NCBI GenBank assembly: GCA_015179025.1
Contig: WHUX01000028.1
Span: 248,001 to 312,000 of the forward strand
Length of the DNA stretch: 64,000 nucleotides
Direction of reading: 5' to 3'
Source of the DNA: Terfezia claveryi
Taxonomy: Eukaryota > Ascomycota > Pezizomycetes > Pezizales > Pezizaceae
Both the position numbers and the translations under genes were made by a program. Each line of letters begins with the position of its first letter. Position 1 is the first letter of the stretch. Shown here in pieces: positions 33,402 to 44,645 of this stretch. The notes under the pieces were generated by a model. It was not told where the DNA came from. It searched no databases and saw only the letters and a program-made list of their open reading frames with translations.

Positions 33402-35756
33402 ATGGCGAAGATCAAGAAGAAGGGTATATAACTACCATCCAACTATATCCTCTCATATAATGTGCCATTGCCTAATTGTTTGGAATGCCGATCAGGAACC
33501 TCTGGCGCGGCTAAAAACTACCTTACCCGAACGCAAGCAGTCAAAAAACTCCAGATTTCGCTTGCAAATTTTAGGAGGCTGTGTATCTTTAAGGGTATGC
33601 CTCCTCTTCGTTCTCCTCCTCCTCCTCCTCCCTTAAGGAATGATATGTGTGTGTGTGGGAGTGGAAAAGCTACTGAAGAGAGAGCTAATTTGTAGGAATC
33701 TACCCGAGAGAACCTAGGAATAGGAAGAAAGTTAGCAAGAGCGCGACACATTCTACAGTGTTTTACTATGTATGTACCTCGAGCGCCCCTCCTCTATTCC
33801 CTGATCACCCTGGCAATGCGATGGCAATGGCAATGGCATGGCATGGCACCTAACCACTCCCTCCAGGCTCGCGACATTCAATACCTGCTCCATGAGCCCG
33901 TCCTCCAAAAATTCCGGGACCACAAAATCTTCGCCAAAAAGCTCAAACGGCACATCGGGCGCGGGGACTACAGCTCCGCCAAACGTCTCCAGGCGCTGCA
34001 CGAGCCACAACTTTCCCTCGACCACATTATTAAAGAGCGGTACCCGACTTTCACCGACGCCCTCCGTGATCTCGATGATGCCCTCTCCATGCTGCACACC
34101 TTCGCAAACCTCCCATCTTTCAATGGCATCCCACCGGATACAATCGCCGAATGTGATCGACTCTGTCATGAATGGCAACACTATATTATGCGCACGCAGT
34201 TGCTCAGAAAGAGCTTTCTCAGTATTAAGGGGATATATTACCAGGCGGAAGTTAATGGGCAAGATGTGCTCTGGCTAGTGCCGTATAAGTTTGCGCAGAA
34301 CGCACCGGTTGATGTGGATTATAGGATTATGAGGACGTTTGTGGACTTTTACCAGGTGTTGTTGGGGTTTGTCATGTTCAGGCTGTATACGATGGAGGGG
34401 CTAGTCTACCCACCGAAATTTGATGTTCTAGCAGACTCAAAAGGTGCAGGATTACGGGCCTTCAGCTTGGAGACCAAGGGGGTGAAGCTACTAGAGAACG
34501 AGGGCACCACCAACGGAACACCGGCGGCGATAGAGGGTAAGGATGTATCAAAGCAACTCAAGACGCTCAGCGAGAAAATCGCAACAATATCCACCACCGA
34601 CACTGAGGAAACTACAACTACAATTCTAACCACCACAACTGCCGAAGATGTCCCCGCTACAGAACCAGAATTCGACTCCTTCCCCACAGCTCTCTCCGCC
34701 GGCGATGACCTCCGCCAACCCGACATCACCTCCTCCTCCACCACTGGTATCTTCTCCAACTGCACCTTCTTCCTCTCCCGTGAGACTCCCCGTTCACCCC
34801 TTGAATTCCTCCTCCGCTCCTTCGGTTGCCGAAGAATTGGCTGGGACGCTGTCCTCGGCGATGGGTTCTTCACGGACAACGAGAAAGACCCAAATATCAC
34901 ACACCAAGTCGTTGACCGCCCACCCCAGCAGGTCCCAGGAGGGGAGGTTGAGGTTGTTCGAGGAGGAAGGGTACCAGGAAGGATCTACGTTCAGCCACAA
35001 TATGTTTGGGACTGTGTAAATGGAGGAAAACTATTACGACCTGATGGGTATGGCCCGGGTGAGGTGTTACCACCGCATTTGAGCCCATGGGTCAAGAGGG
35101 GTGGGGGTTATGATCCTACTGCGCCATTACCGGAGGATGAGGAGGATGAAGGGGAGGAGAATGAAGAAGGAGAAGAAAATAAAGATGAAGATGAGGATAA
35201 AGATGAAGATGAGGAGATGATAGATGGCGAGAAGTCAGAAGAGGCAGCAAAGAAGAAGGCCACTGCTACAGAGGAATCTGAGGACGATGAGAACGGGTAT
35301 CAAGGCATGACTATCGACACAGCCAATACGGAAGAAGAGGGAGAGGAGGAGGAATCCGAGGAGGAATCCGAGACCGAAGCTAAACCCGCCAAGAACGGAA
35401 AACCAAAACCAAAATCCACATTCCCAGTAGTGGAGGAGGACGAAGATGACCTGTCAGACAGGGAGCTCGCCGCACGCCAGCACCAAGCTGAGATCGAGGC
35501 TGAAGCCTTGGGGAAACCGGCACCGGCACCGAAGACCCGCAAGGGGAAGAAGACCGCCGCGGAATCCAAGAGGGAGAGAGAGGAGGCTGAGGAGAAGGAA
35601 ATGGCCAAGATCATGATGCCTAGGAAGAAGAGGAAACTGTATGAGAAGATGGTGTATGGAAACAAGAAACGTGAGGCGGAGGTGAAGGAGCTCCAAGATA
35701 AGAGAAGGAAGATTGAGAAGGAGAAGAAAGGGGGAAAGAAGGCTGGGAAGGTGTAA
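33402..35756 (+). CDS. NOP7: Pescadillo homologue NOP7 (60S ribosome biogenesis)
   Basis: Nucleolar protein of the PeBoW complex (with Erb1 and Ytm1), needed for 27S pre-rRNA processing and 60S subunit assembly. Four exons: 33402-33423, 33496-33594, 33696-33769 and 33867-35756; 694 residues with phases closing. The N-terminus is diagnostic: [58 protein letters not shown] and [20 protein letters not shown] domain spans about 355-455 ([20 protein letters not shown], then [12 protein letters not shown] with the conserved Trp). The C-terminal third is very acidic and then basic and Lys-rich, as in other fungal orthologues. The second intron carries a (CTC)n microsatellite. The exon 1 start lies in a CTGACAATGG context after a CA-rich leader. 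Confidence 0.95.
33613..33632. repeat. (CTC)n microsatellite in NOP7 intron 2
   Basis: About seven CTC units inside the second intron of NOP7, near its 5' end. Length variation here would not alter the protein. Confidence 0.8.
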
Positions 35757-38706
35757 AGAGGTTTGAACAGCGAGGCTGAGAGGGAAAGAGAAGACCATGT
35801 GCAGCTGGTGACCGGTTAGGGATCACTGAAGTGGTGATCACCTCCTCGTCTTGGGTATTGCGCAGATGGCAGCCTGCAGAGAAAGAAAGGATGAGTGGTT
35901 GGGAACCATATGGCCCGAAGAGCGAAGAACGAAACAGCAAAGCTTGTATGATATGAACGTCATCAAAGAACGCCCTTTCTTTTTTTTTTCAATCTTCATC
36001 TATTTTTTTTCTTTTCTTTTTCCTTCTCTCTCAATTCTTCTCTTTTCACCATATCATGTCGTATATCGCATATATGTATGCCCCTTTACGACGGAAAAAT
36101 TAAAAAAAAAAGCAAATCATATCGAAACAGGTCTTGATACTGCTGCTTTGTATCTGAAACCAAAACCGATATGCAAGTTGATGATTTTTCAATTTCAGCC
36201 TACATACGAGGCTCAGACGAGCACGCAAGTCAGAAAATTCAGCTACTCATGTTGGTCATTTATTCCATTTGTTTACTCACACAGATAGATACTCACACAA
36301 GCATACTAGACTTGACATACCTAAGTACCTTGGGACACAAAAGAAGACCAAGTCACCCCACTTTATCAGCCACCACCAGTTCATGTGGGGTTATGTAGTC
36401 TCTAAGGCTTGTACTCCCCCTCTCGTACTTCGTCTGGTGCAGTAACATAGATGTAGCTGCTATAATCAAACATGCATCATACATATGTCTGGCAAATTTC
36501 GGGCCTCCTGCACCACAAGGCGACGGCATATGCTAAGTCAATTGACACCCCTTGCCAGTCAGTAAGCCCTTCATTAGAGGCAAGTTATTGCAACTTCGGG
36601 AGTGGCTGAGATCTGGTGATACCCTGCCAGTGAGCGCTCTCCGAGAGATACTCGCAGCTGGATGGTGCAGGCGCTAGTTCCTGAATCTAGATTTTATCTA
36701 GGTTTAGTTAGATCTAGCAGGAGAACATTCAGGCGGGTATAATTTTTTTTCAGGCTTTTCAGAATATATTCTTCCACACAGCCGGAGCTGCTCCCCTTCC
36801 GGCGACGTACTCAAGGCTTCAATACCAACCTGACCTCCTGCAGGCGGTTGAGAACTCCGGCCCGGTGGAACAACATCCAATAAACAACTCAGAAAACTAT
36901 TGAATTAAGTGTGTATTGGTCGAGCAGAGCAGATGCAGATGCAGGTCCAGAACGCATGCAATTTAAGCAACCCATCAAATAAATCGGTCTTGGCACGAGA
37001 ACAATGCATTGTATCGGTTTTAATCCATCATATTTGCATGCAGATGATAGGCTAGTCTGGTTGGCACTATTGGGGGATAAATTACCATGCAAGCCCGAGT
37101 GAACCACTGGTAACCAGGCAAGTAGGTCGAACGTCGGCAGATGCATGCCGCTTTGTTGCCTAACTTGTGTCACGTAACACATATTGTGGCAGTTCGCTAA
37201 TTGATGATCTGCAGTTCGCAGCCACCAGACTCTCTGATATTTTTGAGTTGAAATTAAAATTCCATCTTGAATATTCTCTTGGGATTTTTTTAGCACCGGG
37301 CACCAGGAGAATAAGCGGCGATACTGTGGTAGCAGAATTGCAAAGCACCTCCAGTAGTAGCCTGGCGGGCACCTCCACTAGGTGTGTATCACGCAAGCTG
37401 GAGGTCAATCGCTTCTAGGCTGTAGCTGTCATCAAGTGGGTATGGTATGCGTGTCAGCTAGCCTTAGTGTACCTGCCTCAATATGTAAAGAAATGATGAT
37501 AACAGTATAAAATCTAAAACAATTTGAATTCGAAGCCGATAGTGAGAGTCAACCAAAGTCAGACGCGCCTGAAAAGCCATGGTCTACCTACCCTACCACT
37601 CAAGGTAGGAAGGGTTTGGATGCATATTGGTTGATAGGTTCTGTTTCATCGAGCCTAAGGCTATGATATTCTTTGAAACAGTCCGTGAGAGAGTGAGGCT
37701 GAGGTATAGCCAGCCCAGTTTCAATATGGGGTGTGACCATCGCGTGCTAGTGCACTCCCCCAAAGCCCGGTTGGATCAAAACCTTGCACAACCCACCCCG
37801 GAGCCCAGATTCATGCAAAGTGGAAATAATAAATGTCTACGTGAGAAGGTTGAGTAGGTTGTCTCTACGAGAGGCGGTGCCCGCCAGACTAAGGAGTTTG
37901 AGACTATCTGGCCAACTACAGGTAAATACCTCGAATCCAAGCTACCTCCAAAAAAGGAAGAAAGTTTGCTGACAGTCCCAATTGGGTCAGTTCATGCCCA
38001 GGCAACCACCCTATATCCAATTGTCTTTACCCTTCACATAAAACTTAAAACAGTACAGCTCAAAACAAACAATCTTTAGGGCTTTGAAATGAGAAGAGGG
38101 TAGATGCTAGTCAATAAATTAGCCCACAGCAGCTGGAGCGTAACTCAGAGCCGAGTTTCATGCATACAGCATCCGAAAATAAATACTTGAGGAAATCTAA
38201 ATAGAATATCATGGTCGTCGATAGAGCGCCCACATGGGAGGCCGGTGCCGGCATCTACGGATTTATTGGAGGCCTTTATAAAGGTTTGAGGGAAATAAAG
38301 TGTTGAGACGAGCAGCAAGCCCCAAATGTCTTGTGTTGCACTGAAGGAAGTAAGTTCACGTGTCTGGAAGCAATGTTTAGATTGCGAGGTGTATGCTCAC
38401 TGTACCCTGGCGCTGACCCGACTCTCTGGCAGCTGGGTCGGAACTATAGACTACACGCGGCGACAACCCAGCAATCTAGAAAATTTCCTGTTTCAAAAAT
38501 CGGAGCTGGAGGATGATATGAGATGATTGCTGCAGGTACAGGGATCCTACAAGAAGAAAAGGTGCATACGGCCTGAGACACTGCAATGTGTGTAACCCAG
38601 ACATCAAGTTCCGGATGAGATAGGATAATAAATTTTGGTGGACTCGTCCATGGTGCTGCGACCACATTCTAGATCCGAGTCCATGTCCTGACATGAAATA
38701 AAACTA
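35757..38706. other. Gene-poor 2.9 kb region
   Basis: Lies between NOP7 (plus) and the bL36m 3' end (minus). It contains T-rich sequence downstream of NOP7 (about 35980-36060), an isolated left-type end of the TAGTCTGG repeat family at 37053-37071, and a 32-codon open frame at 38211 that I could not support as a gene. Nothing else recognised. Confidence 0.5.
37053..37071 (+). repeat. Solo left-type terminal repeat (TAGTCTGG family)
   Basis: TAGTCTGGTTGGCACTATT is identical over 19 bp to the left end of the element at 21266. No matching right end lies within the next few hundred bases; the nearest is at 44209-44226, about 7.2 kb away. Confidence 0.6.
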
Positions 38707-39317
38707 TCATCCTTGGCGCTGCTTGTGTTTCTGATTCTGAAAGAGCAAACGAGTCAGCGATATTACGTATAGTGGAAGGTCATGCCTGTTTTATCATTTG
38801 GGGAACAAAAGACAAACTAGGGAAACACGGGAACGGGATATTTTTCATAAAGGTGACAAGATTATGCATTCAGAATTAAATGCTATAGATTCGGTATATG
38901 AACAGGACGGGTCGTGTGTACCTTAGAACAAATGATATAGACGTAACCCTTCCTTCTCACCGACTAGTTCAAAGTAAGGAAATCAGCAAGGCACGAACAA
39001 CCAAGGATGGCCAGTTAAGGTTTGAATTGCAACGATTGCCGACACGAGAATTTCCGCTATATGCCTGATGATTGGAAGGAACCATGTCATCGACTTACCT
39101 TGCACCCATCACACAGTTTCTTCACTGAGGATCGCACCTTCATCCCACGAACCTGAGTGGTCAGCTGTAGGCTAGCTGAGGTGGTTGTGGTGAGAGCTGG
39201 ACGTGTTATGGAGAATGGAGTGATGATCCTGTTAATTGTAGAGTATTGACGGGCTGAGAACCGAGACAGGGCAGGCATCGAGACGCCTAAGAGCGCCCTT
39301 GCTACGGTGAGGACCAT
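38707..39317 (-). CDS. RTC6: Mitochondrial large-subunit ribosomal protein bL36m
   Basis: Small gene of 96 residues in three exons: 39317-39099, 38963-38922 and 38736-38707, phase 0. The first about 57 residues form a targeting region (MVLTVARALLGVSMPALSRF, rich in S, T and R), after which the mature bL36 core runs MKVRSSVKKLCDGCK, SVRRKGYVYIICSK and NQKHKQRQG. The CxxC...C...H zinc-ribbon ligands (CDGC, IICSK, KH) are all kept. One difference is NQKH where most relatives have NPKH. The last exon is only 30 nt, and without splicing the zinc site would be lost. The protein sits in the 54S mitoribosome. Divergent from the F-box-like gene, 1.7 kb away. Confidence 0.93.
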
Positions 39318-40991
39318 TGCTTTCTGCGAGATGCTACAGTGTCGGCCGGTGCGGTATAGGGGGCCGTCAGCGGGAGAGAGGTTGTAATATGGGGTCAAAC
39401 GTAGGCGCAGTACCAGTGACGGCAACCTTTTCTTTTTTTCGCTGCCCACCCCCTCCGCCAAGACATGCACAAAAGTAGCCAGCTTGGCGTCTTATGCGTA
39501 CGAATGGAGTGTGCTCTGAACTGCATACATTACAGTAAACCACGAGACTACATTCTCTGGTCAGTGGCGAAGCGCGGGAAATATTCCCTGTACTGAGTAG
39601 AAATCCTTAAATTTGAAAACCTTTTATTTTCGCTTTGAAAGAGTCAGGCAAAAATACAGGCCGCGCAGATACCACTCACTGATTCAGGTCGCACAAGACC
39701 TCGTTCTATTCCTATTGCGGCTGGTCCGACCCTGTGGCCCAAAATAGCAGTTACACTCACTTAATGCAACAACTTCATTCTACTCACTCTGCATCTTCAC
39801 CACATCGTCATGACCCATTATCATCACCAACTCCTGACTCAGGCTCCCGGGATACCCCCTCCACCCATTTCCCCAATATATCTCCGGCGGAACATTCATC
39901 CAGCATGCACAGAACCCCAATCCCATGATCTGGCATGGGTCTGGTAGCGTGGGGCTTAGCCTACACCACCGCTCCGTCGTGGCCGTGTTCAAAGTGGTCC
40001 ACTAACACTTCTGCAGAAGTACCCAGATGTGCACCTACTTACCTCAAAACATTCCTGACAATCGGCTATGGCTTGGTTGCGTTCTGTTGGCTCCTTCGCT
40101 TACCCATGCTCTGCTTCTGGCGACATCGCGAGGCCCCTCTCCTCCCTCGCCAGTCTCCTTACTCCGCGCTCTGTTTGGATGCCCTCATCCTCCCAATCCA
40201 TCGCACTCTCTTCTTTTCTTCTATGCATTGTGACAAGTTTTGTGCGTTTGCATGCTTGTTGACAATCTCTTTGTAGTCTATACTAGTTACGCTCTTTCTC
40301 ATCTTTGGCATAGTGGCTTTCCATGCCGACTTCTTTGTGAAAGCTATACGTTCAGCCGTACCTTCTGGTTCGCCTTGATTTTCTGGGGCACCCCAGGTGC
40401 TCAAGGGTAGCCCCCCCGACTCATCCATCGTTTTTCAAATTCGACACTTTGGCGCGCTTGATCATGGAGACTGGTCAGGGCACATTTTCTCACGCCACCA
40501 CTCATGTCACCACTGCAATAGCCTAGCCTTGCAAATGGGCTTCGAATCAGCATAACATCAAAGAGTTGACAAACTGGAACCGGACCAGGAATAAACCTCC
40601 CTATGACCATTTTAAAGAATTGTTTCCATCATCCCATTTCGATACCAAACTGCTAGTGGCATAAATCTGGGGCTTATTTGGATCCATCTAGTCATAATCC
40701 AGTCAACTTTGGAAATTACCTGGTTCAGATCCTCTTTGGTTACACGAACAGGATCATAGCCAGCACGCAGACTCACATTCGCCCTGTGCATTTGTGATTT
40801 TGTTGCTTCAGCGATTGATGGCAGAGCTTTCGCTTCTATCCTATTGCCAGGCTGCGATGTGAACTTTCCTACTTGAGAAAGTTATATACTCGTGGATACC
40901 ACCTCCATTCGTTACCCTACATCACCATAAATCCATTCAGAATTGTCTACTGTAGCGGAATACCTCGAAAACCGCATCAATATCATACACA
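39318..40991. other. Intergenic region, bL36m / F-box-like
   Basis: 1.7 kb between divergent start codons. Several overlapping plus-strand open frames at 39734-40276 are short, lack recognisable domains and appear to be chance. Contains both promoters. Confidence 0.45.
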
Positions 40992-41765
40992 ATGCTTAAC
41001 TCTATGCCCGCAGAGCTGTTGCTCCAGATTCTGTCACATTTAATCTCGGAAGACTCTCAGGCAGGATTGATACCTATCTCATATGTGAATCAACGGCTAT
41101 CAGCAACCACACGAGATTATAGAGCACAGCTCTTGAGAAGCAGACTGCAGAGCATCTCCCATATTGAGCTCCTAATGCGAATCTGGTCACCTCCACTCTT
41201 CTTCAGGATTGACAGAGGATCCGGCCAAAGCTCAGGAGGATACCTTAGCTGTCCGGCAGATTTTCATGACCTCCTTTGTGATGGCGATACATACAACAGA
41301 ATAGACAGATACCTGTCAACCTTGGAACGCAACAATTGGGTTGCTGGGAGAATAGCAGACTTTGTGGCTACGATGATCGACTTCTCGCATTGTGAATCGC
41401 GGTCTCTTATTAAAATGGCTGTTATCGAGCTTTGGTCGGCTCAGGTTAGATACGGGCACGATGTGGACGGGTGGATAAATCAGATCAGGGACGAGTATGG
41501 GCCCGACTATTACGTTCAAGACGCATATGTGCAAACACTTCCCGCCACCCTACGAAACGCCATCATGAAAGTTTACCATGCTTTATGTCAGTATTTGAGG
41601 CACCCCTTTTATCCATCAGCGAGTAGGAGTGAGGGCCTTTGGTTGTACAAGCATATCCTTAGAGTAAAGTTTCTTCTCGGTTTAAGCCTTAGCGCATACA
41701 TGCTAACCATGCAACAGGGAGGAATGGAGAGCGCTCTGAGCATGTTAGAATCAAGGAGTGGCTGA
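40992..41765 (+). CDS. F-box-like hypothetical protein
   Basis: Single-exon frame of 257 residues. The first about 50 residues (MLNSMPAELLLQILSHL...YVNQRLSATTRDY) match the pattern of an F-box: a PxELLLxIxxxL start followed by hydrophobic spacing. This would link a substrate to an SCF ubiquitin ligase through Skp1. The remaining 200 residues show no leucine-rich or WD repeats and I do not recognise them. Such F-box proteins are numerous and poorly conserved in filamentous fungi. It is not next to any obvious partner. It lies inside the 7.2 kb interval bounded by the two solo TAGTCTGG-type ends. That it is a gene is likely from its length, balanced composition and intact frame; the function is only inferred. 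Confidence 0.65.
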   Translation: MLNSMPAELLLQILSHLISEDSQAGLIPISYVNQRLSATTRDYRAQLLRSRLQSISHIELLMRIWSPPLFFRIDRGSGQSSGGYLSCPADFHDLLCDGDTYNRIDRYLSTLERNNWVAGRIADFVATMIDFSHCESRSLIKMAVIELWSAQVRYGHDVDGWINQIRDEYGPDYYVQDAYVQTLPATLRNAIMKVYHALCQYLRHPFYPSASRSEGLWLYKHILRVKFLLGLSLSAYMLTMQQGGMESALSMLESRSG

Positions 41766-42916
41766 GAGACATCGTTCTGTATGTCTCACAAGCTTTGAGA
41801 AAGAGTACTAGTTGAGCCGGTCGACTCAGTGGTCCTTTTTGTAGACATAGGACACTCTGGGTACAACTAGATTTCCTGCGTCCTGAAGGGACAATGGAAT
41901 TCGTTTCAGTTTAAACTCTTCACTGATATTATTATCGCAGGCTTTCCCCCCAGCTCTTGACAACATTTTCCCCATTGAGGTTTATTCTAACCAATTACTT
42001 CTAAGATCGCGGGAATTCGTCTTTTTCATGATTCCTTATTTCTTCTTTCCTTTTTATTTTAGAGTGTTCCTTAGATCTTTTACAATGGTTTACTTTATAC
42101 CCGTTTTCTACCTTATGCCTTTTTTTTGCATTGAATTTCATGCACGGTACTTAATATTTGGCTTGGCTTGTGGCGCATTCATTGGTCGGCATTTATATCA
42201 CTTTTGGGCATTACACATAGGGTATAGATCTCATACTAGGGTCAAAGGCTTAGGATTGTATATGTTATTGTAATTGTTGTCGTCTGTCCGATGCCAATCC
42301 GTGTGAGATGTCTCTTTTGCTTCTTATTGCACAAGATGCCAACTAACCCAGGCACAAGCAGACCTGTTGGCCACAATTATGTGGATTTCAATTGGGTGAG
42401 GTTTGTGCCGACCCTTGTAGTTTGCTGCAGACTTCTCCACAGAACCGCTATCCCGATTTAGACATTGTAAAGTACCTGAAGTCTTGTACTTAGACTGGTG
42501 GTTGGCACGATCCCCCCGCCAAACGGAAGTCTTGCATCGGTACCTGGTTCTCAATTAGCGAAGCATACTCTAGTGACAACAAACTCGAGCTAATAGCGTC
42601 AGGTCCTAGTAAGGAGAATATCCTCAGTTATTTCCTAGGGTAAGGCAATTTATTTTTAGAACCCACGTGGAGAACCAGCTGGTGAACCCATGTTCATGCC
42701 GTGCAATGCCTGTTCCATGCATACATCAAGATTACCATTGGCTTCCAAAAGGCGTACCTACATCCTACGGTACATCCCGAAGGCTGTGCGTAGACTTAGC
42801 AAGAAGCTTGATTAAGATGAATTGTATAACTAGCAGACAACAAGATATACCCCTCTGTGGCGGCGTAGATAAATCCCAACATTTTATTTTCATTATCTTA
42901 TTCACATGCACAAGTC

Positions 42917-42941
42917 TTTTTTTTTTTTTTTTTTTTTTTTT
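42917..42941. repeat. Poly-T homopolymer (25 T)
   Basis: Uninterrupted run of 25 T (A run on the other strand). It could be the poly-A tail of an old retrotransposed sequence, but no recognisable element precedes it on the minus strand. Confidence 0.85.
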
Positions 42942-44208
42942 CCCTCTCTATCCCGCCTGACCCGTGCGCCTCTGACGCTGATCTTTCCCCAAACAACCCC
43001 ATGCAACTCACCTGCATAGAAGGAAGGTTCTTGGAATCTCCTCTAGCCAAAATGTTCTCGCCACTTTTTGCTAGATGCAGGTAAGTATGGACCCGCCTCC
43101 TCATAGGTACTGGGGTTTCGGCGCCTCTGTACCTTCTTATTGGTTGCCATCTGGGGGAGGGGGGGGGGACCTGACAGGCAATATATGCGCATTATAATGT
43201 ACATATCTACACCAGGACCCTGATTGTGTTGCAGCTGCCAATATACGAATACTCCCCTTAACTAGCTATACTTCCCTAACAGAAGTTCTTCAACAGTTGG
43301 TTGGTCTTTTAATAAAGAATTTCATCATGTTCATGTGTCGGGGCGGAACTTACCTACAGTGGGGAGAGTCAACGAGCAGCCCAATGGTCAATGTGGTAGA
43401 AAGAGCCCCCCTCCCCTCTCCCCTCCCCCCCGGTACGCGATGTCCGGTGGCGGCCCACTCAACTAATGTTTTAGCAGAATATATAACTTCTAGACGGAAA
43501 ACGGACTATTTCCCAAATACCAAAAATTGCAGCATGGCAGGTGAATTTTCTGCATGCAAGAAGGCCGAGCGATTCCGAGACTAATAAGAGGAAAACAATA
43601 TATATGTAGGCTATTCCGAAAGCCACCTTCTGACCTGCAGTGCATTTATCTAACCTCATAATAAATGTTCTTTCGCCACATCAAGCCGCGACCCTCCTCG
43701 ATATATCGATCCCATCACCGTGTCCAGACATTCGCACTTGATTCTATTATACCTACAGATCTAGACATGTCTCAGGCTCTCTCTATCCGGATCCCAATGA
43801 GGTATATATATACATATATTTATATATTTTTTTTTGTGAAAGATCGAGGTTTTGGCATAGGGACAGAACATAGGGCGCGGCACACGAGACATAAAGTCCA
43901 AGATGCAGTCGTGGTGGAGGCTATTATTAGCACAAGGATCAGCGCACCTACCAGACGTTACTTTGCGGTTCAGATTAAGTTGAGACAAAATGGGGTTAGA
44001 GTACGTACTGGGTCCAAATTTTCGCTTAAATATATTTCAATACAGGACTGGGCCTCTTCAGTATACCGTATACAATCCCGAACGCCCATGGATCATGGAT
44101 CCACTCGTGACCTGGGTATCTTAGAACCAACTTGCCAAGCATTTTCTAAATTTCCCTTCCAGATGTAAAAAGGAAAGGTGGCTGGACGAAACCCCCAAGT
44201 GGCGGGTG

Positions 44209-44226
44209 TTGTGCCAACCAGACTAC
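44209..44226 (-). repeat. Right-type terminal repeat (TAGTCTGG family)
   Basis: TTGTGCCAACCAGACTAC is identical over 18 bp to the right end of the element at 21266-21860 (its copy is at 21844-21861). A degenerate left-type end lies at 42491, about 1.7 kb upstream, and a perfect one at 37053. Confidence 0.6.
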
Positions 44227-44645
44227 AAAAAAACAGAGGTAATACAAAGTAGGGCAAAATGACTAGAAATGCAAAGCGTTCTAGAATAAAAAAGTGAAAA
44301 AGAAAACAACACTAGTTCAGCATGGGATAAAAGGTGCGCAAGCCAAGAAAAGGAACCATACAAGTGCTATTAAAGGCTCTAAATAAAAAATATCCTCTTG
44401 GTATAGATGTCATCATAAAACAACCGGCATCGATGCGGAAATCAACATTACGCCCCCCTCCCGCCCTCGATCTCTCATCATCTCCAGCACTGTGCTTATA
44501 GAGGAGCTTTTGATGCCACATATATTTGACTCTGAAGCGCCATGCATGCCAATTACGCCCTCTCCCGCCTCGCACCATCAAGAGCTGCAAAACTCTGATT
44601 CTTACCCACACGCGCAGCACTGTGTATCGGTCAAGTTTTTGCTCC

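Larger units (their letters stand above)
41766..44645. other. Gene-poor 2.9 kb region with homopolymers and a repeat end
   Basis: Between the F-box-like gene and the 3' end of SAC1. Holds a T25 run (42917-42941), a G-rich tract near 43152-43169, a C-rich tract near 43409-43432, a degenerate left-type end at 42491-42508 and a right-type end of the TAGTCTGG family at 44209-44226. The hydrophobic open frame at 42028-42273 is AT-rich and unconvincing. Confidence 0.5.

Noticed and set aside
38211..38309. Small open frame of 32 codons (MVVDRAPTWEAGAGIYGF...)
   Set aside because: The start looks orderly and Gly-rich, but without a supported downstream exon or homologue memory it cannot be called a gene.
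39734..40276. Cluster of plus-strand frames upstream of the F-box-like gene
   Set aside because: Three overlapping frames, Ser/His/Pro-rich, none with a domain; likely promoter-region chance frames.
42028..42273. Hydrophobic 81-codon frame
   Set aside because: AT-rich sequence gives Phe/Tyr/Leu runs by composition alone; no family resemblance.
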